Assembly (NCBI GenBank): GCA_017506865.1
Contig: JAFCMP010000024.1
Location: forward strand, 1,240,001-1,304,000
DNA length: 64,000 nt
Source: Tribonema minus
Taxonomy: Eukaryota; Sar; Xanthophyceae; Tribonematales; Tribonemataceae
Reading direction: 5' to 3'
Shown one piece after another: positions 60,011 to 64,000 of this stretch (within the stretch, counting starts at the first letter, position 1; every line of letters begins with the position of its first letter). Both the position numbers and the translations under genes were made by a program. The notes under the pieces were generated by a model. It had not been told where the DNA came from and did no database searches. It was given only the letters and a program-made list of their open reading frames with translations.

Positions 60011-61022
60011 GCTGCTGATAAAATGCCGATAATCCCTAATGTTGCTCTGCACAAGCATTCGCGCTAGCTATGGGGGTGCGTATCTTAGTTTCCTGCTCGT
60101 ATAGGCTTAGTCTGAAGAGCATGCCGGCTATCGCTGCCTGCTTCGCCCCATCAGGGGTAGTTGCGAAAGTCATACATTCTCCTGTTTTGCAGCGGCTAAA
60201 ACCTAAGCTTCAAGTTTTCAAGCCTAAGAATGCCCCCCCCCCCCCGCCCCCTTTCCCCCCCCCTTGCCCCCCCCCCCCCCCCTTCACACACACACACACC
60301 CACCCACCCACCCACGTTAACATTCACCGGTGCTGCCAGCGACCGCTGCTGCCGTTGGCGTCAGCCGCCTTCCCAGGTGTGTGCGCACGGAGCGCCGCGC
60401 GATAACAACTGTTAACCCGTGTGTCGTCGTGCCTGCTGCCGGTCTGCCTCGTGCCCTATTTATGCTACTCCTACTGGTGGCTCCTCCTGGTGCGGCACTG
60501 CATCTGCCCCTGTCGAAGCTACTCCTGCCTCCGCTAGCCCATGCTGGTGCGGCACCGCCTCCGTCCCTGTGGAGCTCCTCTGCTGGAGCTCCGCTGGTGT
60601 TGCCCCCTCCGAACACAAAACATTGAAGTTGCAGTTTGAGCTTTGGAACACGAGACATTGAAGTTGCAGTTTGAACTTGCAGGGTGACTGCTGTGCTATG
60701 CATAACCGCGTCAGCTGGAGTCTGAACTGGTTGATCGCTCAGCCCGTCGAACACGAGGTCGGCGGCGGGGTTAAACTCAAAGTTTTGCCGGGCGTCGCGC
60801 TTGTACAGCACTTCGTTATGCTGATGACGCTCGACGCGCCCAGGTCTACGGCATACATGTTACACGCGACGCAACTCGTCCAGGCCCGGCGTGCCCGAGA
60901 TCGCTTTTTCCTGAGGAGCACGAGCTCGGCGTTGGGGGCGACGCCTGGGAAGACCCGTACCCCACATCAGCGCCGACGATGAGGCAACAGCGTACCGTGA
61001 CTGAAGCCCCGACCCGAGATTG

Positions 61023-61195
61023 TGTTGTACTTTTTATTAATTCTCGCTCAGGGCGCGAAAAAGCCCAGATGATTGGCATCTAGCTGTACGGAATCTACAT
61101 GTCGTATGAGTGTTGTACTTTGTATTAATTCTCGCTCAGGGCGCGAAAAAGCCCAGATGATTGGCATCTAGCTGTAAAGAATCTACATGTCGTAT
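61023..61195. repeat. 88-bp tandem repeat at the 3' end of the retroelement
   Basis: TGTTGTACTTTTTATTAATT and the following 68 bases recur at 61111 with few changes. The first 27 bases occur once more at 63832-63858, beyond the other end of the element. On the minus strand these repeats lie just after the retroelement ORF, as 3' tail repeats of non-LTR elements do. Confidence 0.8.
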
Positions 61196-61267
61196 GACAG
61201 TCTGAAAGTGTCGCAACGACAACCACTCAAACGCCGCCGCCGCCAAATGGCATCTCGGGGTCCTCCC

Positions 61268-62836
61268 CTACGTCCTCCTCGATGTGCCCCCCCCCCTGGA
61301 TTCTGCCATGTGTGTCATGACACGGCCAGAGTACGCCATGTGGAGCGCTGCCGACAGTGCCGAGCGTAAGCGCGCCAGGGCGGTGCCCTTGAGAGCTGTA
61401 GGGCGCGCTCCTCCGGGCACTGACATCCTGTTGGCATACTCCGTCGCCACAGCCTCCAGCAGCTTCCGCCCCTGCTCCCCGATGCTGCCAAATGACCCTA
61501 TTGCCAAAGTGGCAAGTTTGTAGCAATTCTGATCATGATGACCAGAATAGTGGGTAGTCTTGGCGGCCTCTTGGTCACGGCAGCATCGCTCAGGGTCTGC
61601 TGCAGTCTTCGCCGCCCGCGACGCCACCTGTGCTTCGAAGCAGGTAACGTCCACCATGAGCGGTAGGTGGCGTGTCGGGTCGTCGTAGCCGGTCACCGGG
61701 AAGGCGTCGGCAGGCAGCACGATGTCCATCCTGCGACTCCCCGGCGCCCCGGCGGATCCCAGAAATGGCGTGTAGTCCTCGTCCACCAGTCCCGTTTTGA
61801 GGTATTGCCGCAGGATGCGCTGCGTGGCCCTCTTGACGCTATTGTGGACGATGGTGTCGTGCGCCTTGACGCGTGGCGCTTGACACTGCCGTGCATGCAG
61901 GGTGCCGCCCGGCGACTTCCCGCACAGCTTGCAGCCTGCCGTCTGCTCCTCTACTCCGATGGCGCGTTTGACGGCCAGCTGCCAGGATAGGCCATCGAAC
62001 AAAGCCGTTGTGGAGTACATGGGCTCGTTGAGGAATGCCATGCCGATCGAGTGCATGTGGCGCTGCGACCGGAATCGAGCAAGTGCTTGCGTGCGTTGCG
62101 TGCCCTGCGGCAGCTGTTGCAGGTCCGCCTCCACCTTATCTGCAAGCTCGGTAGCGACGGCATCTGCAAGCGCACTCTGATTGGGGCGCTTCAGGCTACA
62201 CTGCAACTGCAGAGCACTGGCGTCAAGTACGCAAGCAGCATCCGCACCAGTGCCACCACCTGCTGTCGGCCGCAGCGGCGGCTGCTGCGTAGGTGGTTGC
62301 TGCTGCAGTGGCGTTAGCGCTGGTGGCAGTATATGTTCCAGCTTGTCACCTGTTGCTGCACGTAGGGACGCGGCAGCTGTGGCGATCGTCCGCATGAGGG
62401 GCAGGCGCGCCACCTCTGCTGCTGCTGCGCCTTGTAGCATTGCTGGTGTGGAACGCGCAGCGCCTGCATTGACGGCTGCCGCTGCTGCTTGCGCTGGTGC
62501 TGCAGCTGCGCCGCCTGCCGTTGCTGCTGCTGCCAGTGGTGTTGCTGCTGCCGCAGGTGTTGGTGCAGCACCTGCCGCATTGGCCGCTGCCACCGCCATT
62601 GCCGCTGTCGCAGCCGGCACGGATGCGGCGCCGCCTGCCGACGCTGCTCCTGTTGCAGGTGCTGCAGCAGCCCTTGGGCTAGTAGGGCCTGGAGCAGCTG
62701 TGTTGCCTATGCCCGCAGCAGCTGCTGTTGATGCTGCAGTTAGTGATGCCGTTGTACTTTTATTATATTCCACTTGTGGCTGTGGAAATGCCATGTTGTA
62801 GGTGTGTCGCCTTGTTCTCACTCTTGGATGTAGCAT
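61268..62836 (-). mobile_element. Retroelement derivative ORF: Ala-rich region, zinc knuckle, endonuclease-like C-terminus
   Basis: An intact 522-residue ORF without introns (ATG 62836; the frame is open a little further upstream). The start MLHPRVRTRR and AFPQPQ is followed by about 130 residues of Ala/Pro-rich low complexity. Then comes a region like the C-terminus of non-LTR retrotransposons: zinc knuckle CKLCGKSPGGTLHARQC (C-x2-C-x8-H-x3-C), VKAHDTIVHNSVKRATQRIL, RRMDIVL, and LMVDVTCFEAQ, a D...D spacing as in restriction-like endonucleases. YKLATLAIGSFGSIGEQGRK follows. No reverse transcriptase motif (such as YADD) is present. Relics at 29590, 33745 and 38143 share parts of this layout, so it is a small family in this genome. 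Confidence 0.75.
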
Positions 62837-62862
62837 GCAAAGCTTGCACGCCACACCCCGCC

Positions 62863-63522
62863 CCCCACATCACCCCCAACAAAGCACCCGCAAGCGACTG
62901 TCCCCCACATACTAGCAGGGATACCAAACAAAGCTACAAGACTCTCCACCCACAGACAGACCCGTCTTAGGGCCACCCAGCTCCACGCAGACTCCATCTC
63001 AAAGTTTTCATGCAGGCCAAGGTCACCATAATGGGCCCTGAACTGGAGATTGTGGCTATCTACGTGAACCCCGATATCATAAAGATAAGCAGAGGGAGTC
63101 ACTGGGCGCCAGGTGCTGACGCTAGAAAGAAAGGCTATATAACTAAGCAAAGCATCGCCTCCTTGATGAGCGGGACGGTGGTTCACCGGGCCTCCCATAT
63201 CACCCCCAACAAAGCATCCGCAAGCGACTGTCCCCCACACACTAGCAGGGATACCAAACAAAGCTGCAAGACTCTCCCCCCACAGACAGACCCTTCTAAG
63301 GGCCACCCAGCTCCACGCAGACTCCATCTCAAAGTTTTCATGCAGGCCAAGGTCACCATGATGGGCCCTGAACTGGAGATTGTGGCTATCTACGTGAACC
63401 CCGATATCATAGAGATAAGCAGAGGGAGTCACTGGGCGCCAGGCGCTGACGCTAGAGAGAAAGGCTATATAACTAAGTAAAGCATCGCCTCCTTGATGAG
63501 CGAGGTCACGGCTCACCGCAGG
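62863..63522. repeat. 330-bp tandem repeat, two copies, open in both directions
   Basis: About 62863-63192 and 63193-63522 match with some ten visible differences. Since 330 is divisible by 3, long frames stay open: minus 63789-62818 (323 residues, each unit with LLSYIAFLSSVSAWRPVTPS) and plus 63010-63480 (each unit with PELEIVAIYVNPDI). Neither frame is recognised. The unit adjoins the retroelement start and may be its 5' UTR or promoter monomer. Confidence 0.75.
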
Positions 63523-64000
63523 CTGCAAGCCTGACAAGATATTGCCATTTACCGCTGCGAGTAACTTGTGGTTGGTGCCGTGGTGTGCAGCCGACTCCGC
63601 TTGCTCTCCAAGCACGCCAAGCCGCTGCCTGTCCCTCCTCCGCACGCCAGCCAGGGCTTCCGAGACACCACCACACGTTTGAAGTTCTCTCGAACTTGAA
63701 GGGGCTACGCACGCTGGCATCACCTGAGGGCCGCTGGTGCTAGCTCCTGCAAGCCCTGCAGCCCAGCCCACCCACCAAACCAGCCGCATTCGCTGCCACG
63801 CCTTTCGGCGTTAACGAGCTTGGGACGCTAGTGTTGTACTTTTTATTAATTCTCGCTTGTGTTGTACTGCACGGAACAGCGCTCGCTGTCGATGCCGGCG
63901 AAGCTCCTGAACAGCGCAAGGTTCGCGTTGGGAGGATGGCCTCACGACCGATGTGAAAGCCGGCAGCAATGCATTTTGCTGTTGGACGGAGGGGGGTAGG
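63523..64000. other. Window end with a retroelement tail motif
   Basis: GTGTTGTACTTTTTATTAAT at 63832 matches the start of the 88-bp tail repeat at 61023. On the minus strand a frame reads NANLALFRSFAGIDSERCSV and QYNTSEN, ending at a stop inside this motif. This suggests another element of similar tail lies immediately to the right, cut by the window end. Confidence 0.45.

Larger units (their letters stand above)
58973..61267. other. Unassigned region with repeats
   Basis: Upstream of the coiled-coil gene and downstream of the retroelement. It holds the dispersed repeat at 59706-60010, C runs at about 60232-60282, a CATTGAAGTTGCAGTTTGA(G/A)CTT duplication at 60623-60680 and the 88-bp repeats. 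A plus-strand frame at 59192-59282 (VTRERYVNQEGSRPGG) is bounded by plausible splice sites but isolated. A minus-strand frame near 60720-60830 (VLYKRDARQNFEFNPAADLV) looks protein-like, probably mobile-element debris. Confidence 0.45.

Overview
This window looks like nuclear DNA of a eukaryote with intron-rich, GC-rich genes, most likely a stramenopile alga. The strongest pointer is a complete gene on the minus strand (37463-49457) that fuses triosephosphate isomerase (TPI) to glyceraldehyde-3-phosphate dehydrogenase (GAPDH) behind a presequence that looks mitochondrial. That fusion is well known in diatoms and oomycetes, and has also been found in some other eukaryotes. A single-exon ankyrin protein with GCPW-type repeats, of the sort expanded in stramenopiles, agrees. 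The species cannot be fixed from the sequence alone. All gene models below were built by eye from splice sites, reading phase and protein sense; no transcript data were available.

Layout: 3-10653 (+) 3' part of a WW-domain, charged-helix protein; 11908-16667 (+) unknown polytopic membrane protein with a histidine-rich N-terminus; 16668-18540 degenerate dispersed repeats; 18541-19767 (+) ankyrin protein; about 20000-20348 retrotransposon relic; 20683-23425 (+) unknown protein with a C-terminal membrane anchor; 24513-28062 (+) ZC3H15/DFRP1/Tma46 family protein that lacks the CCCH zinc fingers; 30792-32408 (-) C-terminal part of a protein with a PH-like domain; about 33350-36000 relics and direct repeats of a retroelement; 37463-49457 (-) TPI-GAPDH; 50118-55855 (+) unknown helical protein with a C-terminal membrane anchor, divergent from TPI-GAPDH; 58085-58972 (-) coiled-coil protein, 5' end not found; 61268-62836 (-) intact ORF of a retroelement derivative with a zinc knuckle and endonuclease-like C-terminus but no reverse transcriptase; then a 330-bp in-frame tandem repeat to the window end.

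The most unusual signal is structural. Many introns carry one or two extra, decayed copies of the adjoining exon edge together with its splice site, as short tandem duplications of about 20-260 bp. I find these next to at least eleven exons in four genes, six of them inside TPI-GAPDH. The same introns hold telomere-like CCCTAA motifs, long G or C runs, a frequent near-palindromic ACTTCAAGT/ACTTGAAGT word and nested transposons. Of the introns whose phase I could settle, about 80 percent (36 of 45) are phase 0. At least five introns start with GC instead of GT. Together this suggests introns that grow, and perhaps arise, by local duplication across exon borders.

The genes do not form an operon-like set. 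Their shared features are the intron style and the load of mobile-element debris between and inside them.
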